From Virgibacillus ndiopensis (GTDB lineage Bacteria; Bacillota; Bacilli; Bacillales; Amphibacillaceae), in assembly GCF_900187325.1 (NCBI RefSeq), contig NZ_FZMZ01000006.1:434001-498000 (forward strand): a stretch of 64,000 nucleotides of DNA. Reading direction: 5' to 3'. Shown here in pieces: positions 16,471 to 25,869 of this stretch (positions are counted from its first letter, which is position 1; every line of letters starts with the position of its first letter). Position numbers and translations under genes: made by a program. The notes beneath the pieces are model-generated. The model saw only the letters and a list, made by a program, of their open reading frames with translations. It did no database searches and had not been told where the DNA came from.

Positions 16471-17916
16471 ATGTTAAAAAATACGACTGCATTTGATCTC
16501 GCTCAGAACGTAAAGGCAAAAGAAATCTCACCTGTGGAAATTTTAGATTACTATCTAGAACGTGTGGATAAATATAATCCAAGTATTAACGCTTTTGTCA
16601 CATTAAATGAACATGCAAGAGAGGAAGCAAAAGAAGCTGAAGCAGCATTACTTAGTGGGGAGGAAATAGGTGCGCTTCATGGTGTTCCTGTTGCGATTAA
16701 GGATTTAACCCCAACAAAAGGAATCAAAACAACGTTCGGCTCAAAGGCTTTTGAAAATAATGTGCCTGAACGTGATGCAACAATTGTCCAACGTTTAAAA
16801 GATGCAGGTGCGATAGTAATAGGTAAAACAAATACACCTGATTTTGGACATAAAGGAACAACGGATAACTTGGTATTTGGTGCGACGAAAAACCCTTGGA
16901 ACAAAGAAAAAACGTCGGGAGGTTCAAGTGGTGGATCTGCCGCGGCAGTTGCAGCTGAGTTAGTACCATTTGCAGAGGGTAGTGATGGAGGAGGTTCTAT
17001 TCGTATTCCAGCAAGCTTTTGTGGTGTTTATGGCTTTAAACCAACGTATGGTCGAATCCCCATGGATAATAACTTAGCTAACGTATTCGGTTCCAATAAT
17101 CCGTTTGTTAATCATGGACCACTAACACATTCAGTTAGGGATGCTGCATTATTTGTTGATGTAACGCAAGGATACAGCCCAACAGACCCATTTTCATTGC
17201 CAACATCGAACGAGAAATTAATCGATCAAATTGATGGTAGTTTGCAAGGAATAAAGATTGCTTATACAAAAGATTTTGGCATGTATACCGTGGACCCTGA
17301 AGTTGAACAGGTCATCGATGAGCAAATAGCTAAATGGCGTGCTTTAGGATGTGAAGTAGAAGAAGTATCAATGGATTTCGGCATGACATTACACGAATTC
17401 CTCGGTTTTTTCAAAAATATGTGGTATGCAGCAGCGGCAGCTGGAGGGGCATCAATGTTTAAGGAACATCCAGAATGGTTAACCCCGTCTTACCAATTAA
17501 TGATTGAACGAGGATTTGATATAACAACTAGTGAATATATTAATTACCAGCAGAAACGATCAAAGGTGTGGAACGTTTTACAAGAGTATTATAAAAAATA
17601 CGATCTTATTATGTCACCAACGCTGGCTGTGCCATCATTTGATTATCAATTATTAGGGCCAAAGACGATCAAAGGAAAAGAAATAGAAGCGGATTCTGAC
17701 TGGATGATGACACACATATATAATATGACTGGACTTCCAGCTGCATCGATACCAGCAGGTTTTACAAAAAGTGGACTGCCAATTGGTATGCAACTTGCTG
17801 GGAACCGTTTTATGGATGGTCTTGTACTGATCGCAAGCCGTGAGTTTGAGAAATTAGTTGGTGGTTTTGATTTGGTGGATTTAGATACTAGTAAGAAGGA
17901 TATAAGATCGTTTTAG
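16471..17916 (+). CDS. Amidase-signature family amidase
   Basis: Soluble 481-residue hydrolase of carboxylic amides. The complete Ser-cisSer-Lys triad is visible: K77 in 'VAIKDL', S152 in 'SGGSSGGSAA' and nucleophile S176 in 'GGGSIRIPAS', with the family's 24-residue spacing. It is not linked to gatB or gatC, so it is unlikely to be the glutamyl-tRNA amidotransferase subunit and is more likely a stand-alone amidase. It has its own promoter region after the tenA terminator. Substrate unknown. Confidence 0.92.
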   Translation: MLKNTTAFDLAQNVKAKEISPVEILDYYLERVDKYNPSINAFVTLNEHAREEAKEAEAALLSGEEIGALHGVPVAIKDLTPTKGIKTTFGSKAFENNVPERDATIVQRLKDAGAIVIGKTNTPDFGHKGTTDNLVFGATKNPWNKEKTSGGSSGGSAAAVAAELVPFAEGSDGGGSIRIPASFCGVYGFKPTYGRIPMDNNLANVFGSNNPFVNHGPLTHSVRDAALFVDVTQGYSPTDPFSLPTSNEKLIDQIDGSLQGIKIAYTKDFGMYTVDPEVEQVIDEQIAKWRALGCEVEEVSMDFGMTLHEFLGFFKNMWYAAAAAGGASMFKEHPEWLTPSYQLMIERGFDITTSEYINYQQKRSKVWNVLQEYYKKYDLIMSPTLAVPSFDYQLLGPKTIKGKEIEADSDWMMTHIYNMTGLPAASIPAGFTKSGLPIGMQLAGNRFMDGLVLIASREFEKLVGGFDLVDLDTSKKDIRSF

Positions 17917-17958
17917 GAGTAAGAAGCTAATTGAATTCGGTTTCTTTTTATAAAAATA

Positions 17959-17987
17959 AAGGAGTCGAGATTATCTTTCGACTCCTT
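17959..17987 (-). terminator. Terminator of small membrane protein gene
   Basis: Perfect 10-bp stem AAGGAGTCGA / TCGACTCCTT with a T-rich tail on the minus strand. It also lies 43 bases past the convergent amidase gene and may serve both. Confidence 0.75.
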
Positions 17988-18171
17988 AATAATAATCAAA
18001 AATATTTCCAATTAATCTTAAAAAGCCTCTTGCCAACCATAAAATTAATCGGAAAGGTAAGAGTAACAATTCTGGTATCCAAAGCAATATATCAACCAGA
18101 ATGTTCCAAAACGACGATTGATCTAACTTATTTTGCTTTCGTTGTTTTCTTTTTTCACGCCATCTTCTCAA
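17986..18171 (-). CDS. Small basic membrane protein of unknown function
   Basis: A 61-residue protein with a very basic N-terminus ('RRWREKRKQRKQNK') followed by one long or two short hydrophobic segments ('ILVDILLWIPELLLLPFRLILWLARGFLRLI'). AGGAG lies 8 bases before the TTG at 18171, and a terminator follows its stop directly, so the gene looks real. I do not recognise the family. The charge pattern suggests a peripheral or amphipathic membrane peptide. Confidence 0.6.
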   Translation of the reverse strand: MRRWREKRKQRKQNKLDQSSFWNILVDILLWIPELLLLPFRLILWLARGFLRLIGNIFDYY

Positions 18172-18208
18172 TAGATTCACTCCTAATCCTTAAACTAGGA
18201 AACGATTA

Positions 18209-18586
18209 CTATTCACAAACGTACGCTGCTAAAACACTCTGCACCTTATAAATATTCAACTGTTTGTTAAATGTTTTTTCAATTGGAGTAGCTGTCCCCG
18301 AAATCCATATTTTTAGTTCCGCTTCCAAATCAAATGTTCCGGCTGTTTCTATTGAAAAGTGCGTAATATTTTTGTATGGAATGGAATGATACTCGACCTT
18401 TTTGCCTGTCATACCTTGCTTGTCTACAAGCATTAATCGCTTGTTCGTGAATACCATTAAGTCACGGATTAATTTATAAGCATGCTCAACTTGTTCAGAT
18501 GGAGCAAAAAGTTCAGTTAGTTCCTTTTCAACTTTACTTGTGTCAACCTCGGATGCATTTCCCATCATACTATCGAAAATACCCAT
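18209..18586 (-). CDS. Bacterial PH-domain protein
   Basis: Soluble ~125-residue protein made of a single bacterial pleckstrin-homology-like fold: beta strands 'LMVFTNKRLMLVDKQG' and 'VEYHSIPYKNITHFSIETAG', then the closing helix 'NIYKVQSVLAAYV'. This pattern is typical of small YvbH-N-like proteins. AAAGGAGG precedes the ATG at 18586; the frame extends upstream, but without a ribosome site. Function in bacteria is poorly known. It lies 37 bases upstream of the small membrane protein gene on the same strand and may be co-transcribed with it. Confidence 0.8.
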   Translation of the reverse strand: MGIFDSMMGNASEVDTSKVEKELTELFAPSEQVEHAYKLIRDLMVFTNKRLMLVDKQGMTGKKVEYHSIPYKNITHFSIETAGTFDLEAELKIWISGTATPIEKTFNKQLNIYKVQSVLAAYVCE

Positions 18587-18708
18587 GAAAATTACCTCCT
18601 TTAAAGTATACCTATAGTATATCAAAAGAAGTAAGAGTGATAAGAGGATTTCAGATAATAATCTGTTAAACTAAAGAGGCGTTACAATTCAGGTAGTAGG
18701 TGTTATCA

Positions 18709-19425
18709 ATGGATTCAATCGTTTTGTTTTCAATTATTATATTGGTTGCTGCCACCCTTCAAACAAGTACTGGCTTTGGTTTCTCTATCATGGCAACACC
18801 GTTTTTGCTGTTGATTTTTGAACCACGGGAAGCCATTCAGATCAATTTAATCGCATCACTCGTTATTTCATGTGCACTTATTGCAAAAGTAAGAAATGAC
18901 ATTGAGATTGGCATCCTAAAAAGGTTTATTTCAGGTAGTCTCGCGGGCTTGCCGGTGGGAATTACAATTTTTTTAATCATGGATATGACATTGCTAAAGC
19001 TTAGCATTAGTATATTAATTTTACTGTTAACCATGTTGTTAATCCTAAATTTCCGCATTAATCAAACATCGAAACGGGATTTTTCTATAGGTGCGTTTTC
19101 TGGTGCACTCACAACTAGTATTGGCATGCCTGGTCCACCCATTTTGTTGTACTTTTCAGGAACGAATGCATCCAAGGAAAAATTAAGAGGAACTACTTTA
19201 GCATTTTACTTGTTCATTTATTTAATAAGCCTACTTGTTCAAATTATGTTTGCAGGAACCACGGTAGAAATTTGGCAAACAAGTGCGATGGCATTACCGT
19301 TAGTTGTTAGTGGATTAATTTTAGGACAATTGATATTCAAGCATATTAATCAACAAATTTTCCGCTTCATCACATACCTATTATTGGTTTTTACGGGGTT
19401 TTATTTATTGCTTCAACAGCTTTAG
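18709..19425 (+). CDS. TSUP (TauE/SafE) family membrane transporter
   Basis: A 238-residue protein with about eight membrane segments and the internal duplication typical of the family: 'TLQTSTGFGFSIMATPFLLLI' near the start and 'GALTTSIGMPGPPILLYF' in the second half. Members export or import sulfite, sulfoacetate, taurine-related anions or other organic anions. The ATG at 18709 has AGGTG upstream; an in-frame GTG at 18700 is the alternative. No sulfur gene is adjacent, so the substrate is open. Confidence 0.85.
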   Translation: MDSIVLFSIIILVAATLQTSTGFGFSIMATPFLLLIFEPREAIQINLIASLVISCALIAKVRNDIEIGILKRFISGSLAGLPVGITIFLIMDMTLLKLSISILILLLTMLLILNFRINQTSKRDFSIGAFSGALTTSIGMPGPPILLYFSGTNASKEKLRGTTLAFYLFIYLISLLVQIMFAGTTVEIWQTSAMALPLVVSGLILGQLIFKHINQQIFRFITYLLLVFTGFYLLLQQL

Positions 19426-19474
19426 GAATATTGTAGGATTTGTGCGAATGTTCATTCTTAATGTATAGAATAAA

Positions 19475-19483
19475 TGTTATACT
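19475..19483 (+). promoter_or_regulatory. Extended -10 promoter of type I toxin
   Basis: TGTTATACT, an extended -10 element. The decayed paralogous locus has TGTTATAAT at the corresponding place (27797-27805), about 60 bases before its toxin start, followed by the same GATAATGTTCTTTTAGGG leader. Confidence 0.5.
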
Positions 19484-19542
19484 GTAAGCAGATAATGTTC
19501 TTTTAGGGACGGGTCGGCTAACCCTTTTGTTTAAAGGGGGTG

Positions 19543-19644
19543 ATGCCTCTGAGCATGTATGAAGTGATGACGATTCTGTATGGTTTCGGTACCTTCTTGA
19601 TTGCATTGCTCGCATTGATCATAACTATGATCAATAAAAAATAG
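19543..19644 (+). CDS. Holin-like type I toxin peptide (TxpA/BsrG-like)
   Basis: A 33-residue peptide beginning MPLSMYEVMTILYGF and ending IITMINKK: a short polar start, one membrane helix containing the characteristic 'YGFGTFLIALLAL', and a basic tail. This is the pattern of 'putative holin-like toxin' type I toxins, which insert in the membrane. It is preceded by AAAGGGGGTG. The transcript would have a conserved leader, and the 3' region holds paired stem sequences and a strong terminator, where an antisense antitoxin RNA would be encoded on the minus strand. An internal ATG at 19555 is an alternative start. Confidence 0.75.
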   Translation: MPLSMYEVMTILYGFGTFLIALLALIITMINKK

Positions 19645-19760
19645 ACCCCCCTATTAGCCCTGATAAGTTATTAGGGTGAGGTCTATTCGCTATGAATGGC
19701 CGATCCCCCTGGGGGAACCGCTTATCGAAGGACCGCAGTTATTGCTGCGGTCTTTTATTA
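19642..19760 (-). ncRNA. Candidate antisense antitoxin RNA region
   Basis: Downstream of the toxin stop are nested inverted repeats (ATAGACC...GGTCTAT enclosing CCCT...AGGG, about 19641-19688), a CCCCCTGGGGG block near 19705, and the GACCGCAG/CTGCGGTC hairpin. In TxpA/RatA-type loci the antitoxin RNA runs antisense through exactly this 3' part. The RNA ends and its promoter are not determined, so boundaries are approximate. Confidence 0.4.
19731..19756 (+). terminator. Terminator of toxin transcript
   Basis: Perfect 8-bp stem GACCGCAG / CTGCGGTC, 6-base loop, then TTTTATT. It also faces the 3' end of gntK 60 bases away. Confidence 0.75.
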
Positions 19761-19816
19761 TATTTTTTATTCATTTAGAGTATACCATATTCCTAACAGA
19801 CTGAAAACATTACATT

Positions 19817-21370
19817 CTATTTTACTTCGCCCAAATGTTTCCGCTGAAAGCTTGCGATACTTTCATACTCATCCTGGAGCATACGTGACAACCGAATATA
19901 AATCGGCAAGAGCTCACGGTATACATTTGTAGTTTCTTCGTTTGGATAATGTGTATTCGTGTTTCCAACCATTTCAGAAATAATACGAAAGTCATCAATT
20001 TCTCCCATTGCATACATACCTAAAACAACTGCACCTAAGCAAGAACTTTCATAGCTTTCCGGAACAATTACCGGTTTGTCGAAGATGTCGGTCATTAATT
20101 GACGCCACATTTCTGAACGTGCAAAGCCGCCTGTTGCCTGAATTCGCTTTGGTTCTCCAGTTAGCTCCTCAAGTGCAAGTAGAACTGTATATAAATTGTA
20201 AATGGTTCCTTCTAGCACAGCTCTTATCATGTGTTGTTTTTTATGATGAATACTTAAACCAAAAAATGAACCGCGTGCATTTGCATCCCATAATGGTGCA
20301 CGTTCCCCAGTCATATAGGGATGAAAAATTAATCCGTCTGATCCAGGATTTACTCCTGAAGCAATTTTAGTTAAAACGTCATAAGGATCAATATCCAATC
20401 GTTTGGCAGTTTCCACCTCAGCTGCAGCAAACTCATCGCGGAGCCAGCGTAAAATAATTCCGCCATTGTTAACCGGTCCGCCAATTACCCAGTGATTTTC
20501 CGTAAGCGCATAACAGAAAATTCTCCCCTTTGGATCTGTTTTAGGTTGATCATAGACCGTACGAATTGCTCCGCTAGTTCCAATTGTAACGGCAATGACG
20601 CCTGGATCGATAGCGTTAACACCAAGATTGGAAAGAACACCATCGCTGGCACCGATAATAAAAGGTGTATCACTATCAATGCCCATGAAATTTTTATACG
20701 CTTGTTTAACACCGATTAGTTGGTAGGTTGTTGGTACAATATCAGAAAGCTTGTCAGGTGTTACACCAGCTAGCTGTAATGCCTCTTTATCCCAATCCAG
20801 TGATTGTAAATTAAACAATCCAGTTGCAGAAGCAATGGAGTAATCCACAACATACCTTCCGAACAATTTCTGAAATACATATTCTTTGATTGAAATGAAT
20901 TTTGCAGCTTTGCTAAAAATCACAGGCTTTTCTGACTGCATCCATATTAATTTGGAAAGGGGAGACATGGCATGAATAGGTGTCCCTGTTCGTAAATAGA
21001 TTTCATGACCATTGTGTTCTTCTTTAATTTTTTTTGCATATTCAGCACTTCTCGTATCTGCCCAGGTAATGCTATTTGTTAACAAATCCCCGTTTTTATC
21101 AACAGCAATTAAACTATGCATAGCTGAGCTGAATGAAATAAAGTTTAAGTGATTTGATTCTATACCGCCTTTACGTATTGTTTCTCTAATTGATCCGAGT
21201 ACGGCATCGAATATTTCAATTGGATCTTGTTCAGCCACAAGTGGATTAGGAGTATGTAATGGGTAGTTAATGGTGTGATTTGCTACTACTTCGCCATTTT
21301 TCGTATATAAAACGGATTTTGTGCTTGTTGTTCCAATATCAACACCTAAGTAATATGATTTCTGTGTCAT
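19817..21370 (-). CDS. gntK: Gluconokinase, FGGY family
   Basis: Cytosolic ATP-dependent kinase giving 6-phosphogluconate. It has 517 residues from the ATG at 21370 (AGGAGG 7-8 bases upstream); the frame extends upstream without a ribosome site. The FGGY fold starts 'YYLGVDIGTTSTKSVLY' (phosphate-1 motif). 'WADTRSAEYA' and 'ITIGTSGAIR'-like phosphate-2 text follow, and the C-terminal 'RIQATGGFARSEMWRQLMTDIF' is the adenosine motif. It is the last gene of the minus-strand aldonate cluster, downstream of gntP with a 230-base gap. The order gntP-gntK differs from B. subtilis gntRKPZ. Confidence 0.92.
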   Translation of the reverse strand: MTQKSYYLGVDIGTTSTKSVLYTKNGEVVANHTINYPLHTPNPLVAEQDPIEIFDAVLGSIRETIRKGGIESNHLNFISFSSAMHSLIAVDKNGDLLTNSITWADTRSAEYAKKIKEEHNGHEIYLRTGTPIHAMSPLSKLIWMQSEKPVIFSKAAKFISIKEYVFQKLFGRYVVDYSIASATGLFNLQSLDWDKEALQLAGVTPDKLSDIVPTTYQLIGVKQAYKNFMGIDSDTPFIIGASDGVLSNLGVNAIDPGVIAVTIGTSGAIRTVYDQPKTDPKGRIFCYALTENHWVIGGPVNNGGIILRWLRDEFAAAEVETAKRLDIDPYDVLTKIASGVNPGSDGLIFHPYMTGERAPLWDANARGSFFGLSIHHKKQHMIRAVLEGTIYNLYTVLLALEELTGEPKRIQATGGFARSEMWRQLMTDIFDKPVIVPESYESSCLGAVVLGMYAMGEIDDFRIISEMVGNTNTHYPNEETTNVYRELLPIYIRLSRMLQDEYESIASFQRKHLGEVK

Positions 21371-21564
21371 TGGTTCTCCTCCTGTTGATTGTTTTTTGCT
21401 GTTTTTGTTAAGGTAAGTGTTAATATTTAGCCCCTCCTGAGCATCTATTAAAGTTATACAGTACAAAACAATTAATTGCCTTATTTTTAATGCGAAAAAG
21501 GAAAAAGGCGGTAGTATACCTTTTTCAATTAATGTATCCATACTAGTATGAGGTTATCCAAATA

Positions 21565-21590
21565 GGGACAAGGCTACTTTACCCTGTCCC
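21565..21590 (-). terminator. Hairpin between gntP and gntK
   Basis: GGGACAAGG pairs with CCCTGTCCC (one mismatch), 12 bases past the gntP stop. It lacks a clear U-tract, so it may attenuate or protect the transcript rather than end it. Confidence 0.4.
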
Positions 21591-21601
21591 ATCATCTACT
21601 A

Positions 21602-22960
21602 TTATATAAACATACTTACAATTAATGACATTCCAAATCCAACTAATGCAATAATTGTCTCCATTACTGTCCAGGACTTCAGTGTGTCTTTCTCTGACAA
21701 GCCTAGGAAACGGTTAACCAACCAGAAGCCTGAATCGTTAACATGGGAAGCGATTGTGGCACCTGAAGCAATCGTAATAACAAGTAATGCTAATATTGGT
21801 CCTTCAAGGCCAAGTGTATTGATTACCGGTGTAATCAGACTTGCAGCAGTAACCATTGCGACGGTTGCAGATCCTTGTGCAATTCTTACCGCAGAAGCAA
21901 CAAGAAATGCAAATACAAGAACCGGGATGTTTAGATTTGTCATGGTATCAGCGATAACATCACCGATACCAGTTTCGACCAATACTTGACCGAAAACGCC
22001 ACCTGCACCTGTAATCAAAATGATAATACCTGCAGGCTCCAATGATTTGGTTGCAATATCCTGTATTTCCGATTTTGAATAACCTCGTCGTGTTCCCAAA
22101 AGATAGAATGTCAGTAAAGCTGTGATTGTCAATGCAACTCCTGGATTACCAATAAAGGTTAAAGCAGTTCTTAATGAACTGTCTTCAGCCAATGATGCGC
22201 TGGCAAATGTATTAAGTAATATTAGGAATAATGGCAACAATATTAAGGATGCAATCATTTTGAAGCTTGGCAGCTCCTTATCATATTGTTTACCCCTTGC
22301 TTCCTCTGCCATATTCTTCAACATTTCTTTTGGCACTTCAACATGAATTTTCTTGGAAATGTACGTTCCAAAAACCGGACCGGCTAAGATCGCAGCGGGA
22401 ATACCTGCAATCAAACCGAACAGAATGACCCATCCAATATTGGCATCTAGTAACGAGGCAACAGCAATTGGTCCCGGAGTAGGCGGAACAAAACTGTGTG
22501 TTACGGCTAAACCGGCAAGTAAAGGAATAGCAAAGTACAGTAATGACTTCTTCGTTTTCTGTGCCAGACTATATAAGATAGGTACTAAAATTACAAATGC
22601 AACATCAAGAAATACTGGGATCGAAATGATAAAACCGGTCAGCATCAGTGCCCAGTTGACACGCTTTTCTCCAAACTTATCCATAAGTGTCATCGCAAGT
22701 CGCTCTGCACCGCCAGAAACCTTCAGAATTTCCCCAAACATAGACCCGACACCGATAATGACGGCGATCTCGGCTACTGTTCCGCCCATACCATCATTGA
22801 CTGCCTGTAAAATCTTCTCCGGGCTCATTCCAGACAATAGCCCGATAATGTAACTGACAACAAGCAATGCGATAAATGCTTGCAATTTTGTCCGTATAAC
22901 AAGGAATAACAATAATGCTACTCCAAATACCGCTAGTAAAATCAATCCTAATGTAGACAT
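21602..22960 (-). CDS. gntP: Gluconate permease, GntP family
   Basis: Proton-coupled aldonate importer of 452 residues with about 12-14 membrane segments. Family stretches are 'AVTHSFVPPTPGPIAVASLLDANIG' (about 155-180), 'RIAQGSATVAMVTAASL' and the C-terminal 'ASHVNDSGFWLVNRFLGLS'. GAGGGGG precedes ATG. It lies in the aldonate cluster between the dehydratase and gluconokinase genes and is the only importer there. It probably serves both the phosphorylative and dehydratase routes, and could carry galactonate or another aldonate besides gluconate. Confidence 0.94.
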   Translation of the reverse strand: MSTLGLILLAVFGVALLLFLVIRTKLQAFIALLVVSYIIGLLSGMSPEKILQAVNDGMGGTVAEIAVIIGVGSMFGEILKVSGGAERLAMTLMDKFGEKRVNWALMLTGFIISIPVFLDVAFVILVPILYSLAQKTKKSLLYFAIPLLAGLAVTHSFVPPTPGPIAVASLLDANIGWVILFGLIAGIPAAILAGPVFGTYISKKIHVEVPKEMLKNMAEEARGKQYDKELPSFKMIASLILLPLFLILLNTFASASLAEDSSLRTALTFIGNPGVALTITALLTFYLLGTRRGYSKSEIQDIATKSLEPAGIIILITGAGGVFGQVLVETGIGDVIADTMTNLNIPVLVFAFLVASAVRIAQGSATVAMVTAASLITPVINTLGLEGPILALLVITIASGATIASHVNDSGFWLVNRFLGLSEKDTLKSWTVMETIIALVGFGMSLIVSMFI

Positions 22961-23027
22961 AAAATTTCTCCCCCTCTGTTTGTTTAAATAGGTATTATAA
23001 ATCCTTTATTATGATGAAGGCGCAAGC

Positions 23028-24176
23028 TTACCATTCGGCAACTGTTCCATCTTTATGTCGCCAAACAGGGTTTTTCCACTGGTGACCATCTTTGGCGGCT
23101 GCTTTGACTCGCTCTTCATCGATTTCGATTCCCAGACCGATCCCTTGAGGTATTTTTACGGATCCATCCTCGTATTCAAATACCTTAGGATTTATCAAAT
23201 AGTCTAAAAGATCACTGCCCTGGTTGTAATGGATCCCAAGACTTTGCTCTTGAATAATACAATTTGGTGTACATGCATCCAGCTGTAGTGAGGCAGCAAG
23301 ATTAATTGGACCCAGCGGTGCATGCGGTGCGACCGCAACATCAAAGCTTTCTGCCATTGCTGCAATTTTTTTCGCCTCAAGGATTCCACCTGTGTGCGAC
23401 AGATCAGGCTGAATGATATCTACAACCCCATCGGTGAGCATTTGTTTAAAACCCCATCGTGTGTAGTTGCGCTCACCTGTTGCAATTGGTGTAGTTGTGT
23501 GGTTTGCGATCTCACGGAAAGCCTCAAGGTTTTCGGCAAGAACCGGTTCCTCAATAAACATTGGTCGATATGGTTCGAGTTCCTTTACTAGAATTTTGGC
23601 CATGGCCTTATGTACACGGCCATGAAAATCGATTCCAATCCCAAAGTCATTACCTACAGCATCACGTATAGCTGCAACCCTGCTGACAGCAGCGTCCACT
23701 TTTGTGTAACTGTCAATATAATTCATTTCCTCGGTTCCATTCATCTTAATGGCTGTAAATCCGGCATCGGCTTTTTCCTTGGCAGCAGCTCCAACATCTT
23801 GCGGTCGATCCCCGCCAATCCATGAATATACCTGAATGTCATCCCGGACAGCCCCGCCCAGCATCTCGTATACCGGCATGTTGTAAAATTTTCCTTTAAT
23901 ATCCCAGAGTGCCTGCTCAATTCCGGAAATCGCACTCATCAATATTGGACCACCGCGATAAAATCCACCACGATATAATACCTGGAAATGATCTTCAATT
24001 TTACGTGGATCTTTTCCAATTAAATAATCCATCAATTCTGTAACACATGCCGCAACAGAATGGGTGCGGCCTTCAATAATTGGTTCACCCAATCCATTGA
24101 GTCCTTCATCCGTTTCAATTTTTAAAAAAAGCCAGCGCGGTTGTATCTGATAGAGCTTAAAATCAGTAATTTTCAT
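23028..24176 (-). CDS. dgoD: D-galactonate dehydratase (mandelate racemase/enolase superfamily)
   Basis: Converts an aldonate to 2-keto-3-deoxy sugar acid using Mg2+. From the ATG at 24176 it has 382 residues, the length of E. coli DgoD, and the active site falls at the same numbers: Mg2+ ligands D183, E209 and E235 ('IDFHGR', 'FIEEP', 'TGERN'), acid/base H185 and H285 ('APHAPLGP'). '[12 protein letters not shown]' and '[13 protein letters not shown]' are DgoD hallmarks. The GTG at 24182 overlaps the upstream stop; AAGGA before 24176 favours ATG. The aldolase stop lies 2 bases upstream, so translation is coupled. D-gluconate as substrate cannot be excluded, given the gntP and gntK neighbours. 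Confidence 0.93.
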   Translation of the reverse strand: MKITDFKLYQIQPRWLFLKIETDEGLNGLGEPIIEGRTHSVAACVTELMDYLIGKDPRKIEDHFQVLYRGGFYRGGPILMSAISGIEQALWDIKGKFYNMPVYEMLGGAVRDDIQVYSWIGGDRPQDVGAAAKEKADAGFTAIKMNGTEEMNYIDSYTKVDAAVSRVAAIRDAVGNDFGIGIDFHGRVHKAMAKILVKELEPYRPMFIEEPVLAENLEAFREIANHTTTPIATGERNYTRWGFKQMLTDGVVDIIQPDLSHTGGILEAKKIAAMAESFDVAVAPHAPLGPINLAASLQLDACTPNCIIQEQSLGIHYNQGSDLLDYLINPKVFEYEDGSVKIPQGIGLGIEIDEERVKAAAKDGHQWKNPVWRHKDGTVAEW

Positions 24177-24178
24177 CG

Positions 24179-24814
24179 TCACACATCCTTTATCGTATCT
24201 ACAAATTGTTTCGCCGTTTCGGTTATATTCTCTAGTGCAGCTTTATCTAAAGGCTGTTTCGTATTAATGAGTGAACCACCTAACCCGGCAGCTACGGCAC
24301 CATTGTCGAAATACTGTTTAATATTCGATAGGTCCACACCACCTGTTGGCATAAGCGGGATATAAGGCAATGGTCCGTGAATATCTTTTATATAGCTTGG
24401 CCCCATAACACCTGCTGGGAATACTTTAATAAGATCTGCGCCATGCTCATACGCTGTTAAAATTTCAGTCGGTGTCATTGCCCCAGGTATACTCACTACA
24501 CCATACCGCTTCGTCATTTTGATCGTTTCGGTATTAACGGTAGGTGAAAAGATGAACTGAGCACCTGCCATTATCGCCGTTTTGGCTGATTCTGGATCTA
24601 AAACAGTACCTGCGCCGACAATCATTTGCCCATTAAATTTTTCATGTAGTCGTCGGATAACGGTGTCCACATTTGGTGTGTCCATCGTTATTTCCATGAT
24701 GCGGATACCACCATTAACGAGTGCATCACCAATTGATAAGATATTGTCCGGGTCTGCACCACGTACGACAGCAACCAGTTTATTGTCCATGATTTTTTGC
24801 AATGTTTCGTTCAT
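24179..24814 (-). CDS. eda: KDPG/KDPGal aldolase
   Basis: Class I TIM-barrel aldolase of 211 residues that splits 2-keto-3-deoxy-6-phosphogluconate (or -galactonate) to pyruvate and glyceraldehyde 3-phosphate. Active-site residues visible: R18 in 'VVRG', E41 in 'MEITMDTP', and Schiff-base K130 in 'DLIKVFPAG', with 'PTGGV' phosphate loop near 160-165. AGGAGG precedes ATG. It lies 12 bases after kdgK and is coupled to dgoD. Whether it is Eda or DgoA by substrate cannot be told from sequence. Confidence 0.92.
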   Translation of the reverse strand: MNETLQKIMDNKLVAVVRGADPDNILSIGDALVNGGIRIMEITMDTPNVDTVIRRLHEKFNGQMIVGAGTVLDPESAKTAIMAGAQFIFSPTVNTETIKMTKRYGVVSIPGAMTPTEILTAYEHGADLIKVFPAGVMGPSYIKDIHGPLPYIPLMPTGGVDLSNIKQYFDNGAVAAGLGGSLINTKQPLDKAALENITETAKQFVDTIKDV

Positions 24815-24826
24815 ATGAAAACCTCC

Positions 24827-25780
24827 TTATCGTTCGACGTCATCTCTAACCTTGCTATTCATAAAGTCTTGAAGTCTATCTCGCTCAGGTAATCCCTCGA
24901 CATCACCTTCAGCCATTGTCACCATTGCTCCGACAGCATTTCCCCTGCTAACCGATTCTTTCAATCCTATTCCATCAATTAGCCCGGAAAGCACTCCTGC
25001 TGAAAACCCATCCCCTGCTCCAACTGGATCTACTACCTGGGAAACTTGGAACCCATCTACATAATCTTCCGTTTTTTCCGATAAAACGTATGCACCATTT
25101 TTACCTAATTTCATGATGACCGTTGCTGCGCCACGCTCATAAAAGCGGTGGGCCAATTCCTCTACTTCCAATTTACCGAATAAAAACGTTGCCTCGTCAA
25201 TTCCTGGAAGCACGATGTCGGCTTTCGATACAAACTCAAGTAGAACCTTTCTTGCTTTCTCTTCATCCCATAACTTCCTTCTCAAATTGGGATCGAATAC
25301 TACTTTTACACCGTTTTTTCTAGCATAATCAATCGCGGTTAAAGCGGTTTCATAGCAATCCGAACTAAGTGCGGGTGTAATTCCTGTCACATGCAGATAC
25401 TTAGCCTTCTCAATATACGATTCATCCAAATCCGTCAGCTTCATTTGACTTGCAGCTGAGTTGGCGCGATAATACTTCACTCTCCACTCGTTAGCAGTTA
25501 GCTTTTCCTTGAAAAATAGACCAGTGTTTGCCGAATCGTCAAAAGTTACCCTGCTGACATCGACACCCTCACCTCGGATAAATGAATGGACTTTTCTGCC
25601 CAACTCATCATTGCCAAGGCGACTAATCCATCCTGCACGATGCCCCAGTCTTGCTAATCCAATCGCAACATTGGATTCTGCACCCGCCACTCTTGTAGAA
25701 AAGCTATTAGCATAACGCATAAGTCCAGTACTTTGAGGTGTTAGCAATACCATTGTTTCCCCTAAAGTAATAACATCCAT
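24827..25780 (-). CDS. kdgK: 2-keto-3-deoxygluconate kinase, PfkB family
   Basis: Ribokinase-fold kinase of ~317 residues, phosphorylating 2-keto-3-deoxy-gluconate or -galactonate. Visible motifs: 'AGAESNVAIGLARLG' near residue 35, 'DPNLRRKLW' near 185, and PfkB signature 2 'VDPVGAGDGFSAG' with the catalytic aspartate. Starts at 25789 and 25780 are both possible; AGAAGG upstream does not decide clearly. It is second in the cluster, between gnd and the aldolase. Notably, E. coli galactonate loci use a different kinase family (DgoK), so here a KdgK-type enzyme appears to serve the dgoD product. Confidence 0.9.
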   Translation of the reverse strand: MDVITLGETMVLLTPQSTGLMRYANSFSTRVAGAESNVAIGLARLGHRAGWISRLGNDELGRKVHSFIRGEGVDVSRVTFDDSANTGLFFKEKLTANEWRVKYYRANSAASQMKLTDLDESYIEKAKYLHVTGITPALSSDCYETALTAIDYARKNGVKVVFDPNLRRKLWDEEKARKVLLEFVSKADIVLPGIDEATFLFGKLEVEELAHRFYERGAATVIMKLGKNGAYVLSEKTEDYVDGFQVSQVVDPVGAGDGFSAGVLSGLIDGIGLKESVSRGNAVGAMVTMAEGDVEGLPERDRLQDFMNSKVRDDVER

Positions 25781-25814
25781 TCCTGACATCACCTTCTAAA
25801 TTTACGATCTGTTT

Positions 25815-25848
25815 GCAGGATAGACGGTACTTGAAAAGTCTATCCTGC
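25815..25848 (-). terminator. Hairpin between gnd and kdgK
   Basis: Perfect 11-bp stem GCAGGATAGAC / GTCTATCCTGC with a 12-base loop between the two genes. No U-tract follows on the minus strand, so it may be a processing or attenuation structure rather than a full terminator. Confidence 0.4.
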
Positions 25849-25869
25849 CTTCTTCATCAAGTCATTATT

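Noticed and set aside
16471-17916. GatA subunit of the Asp/Glu-tRNA amidotransferase
   Set aside because: Amidase signature is shared, but no gatB or gatC is adjacent and the C-terminal half resembles stand-alone amidases.
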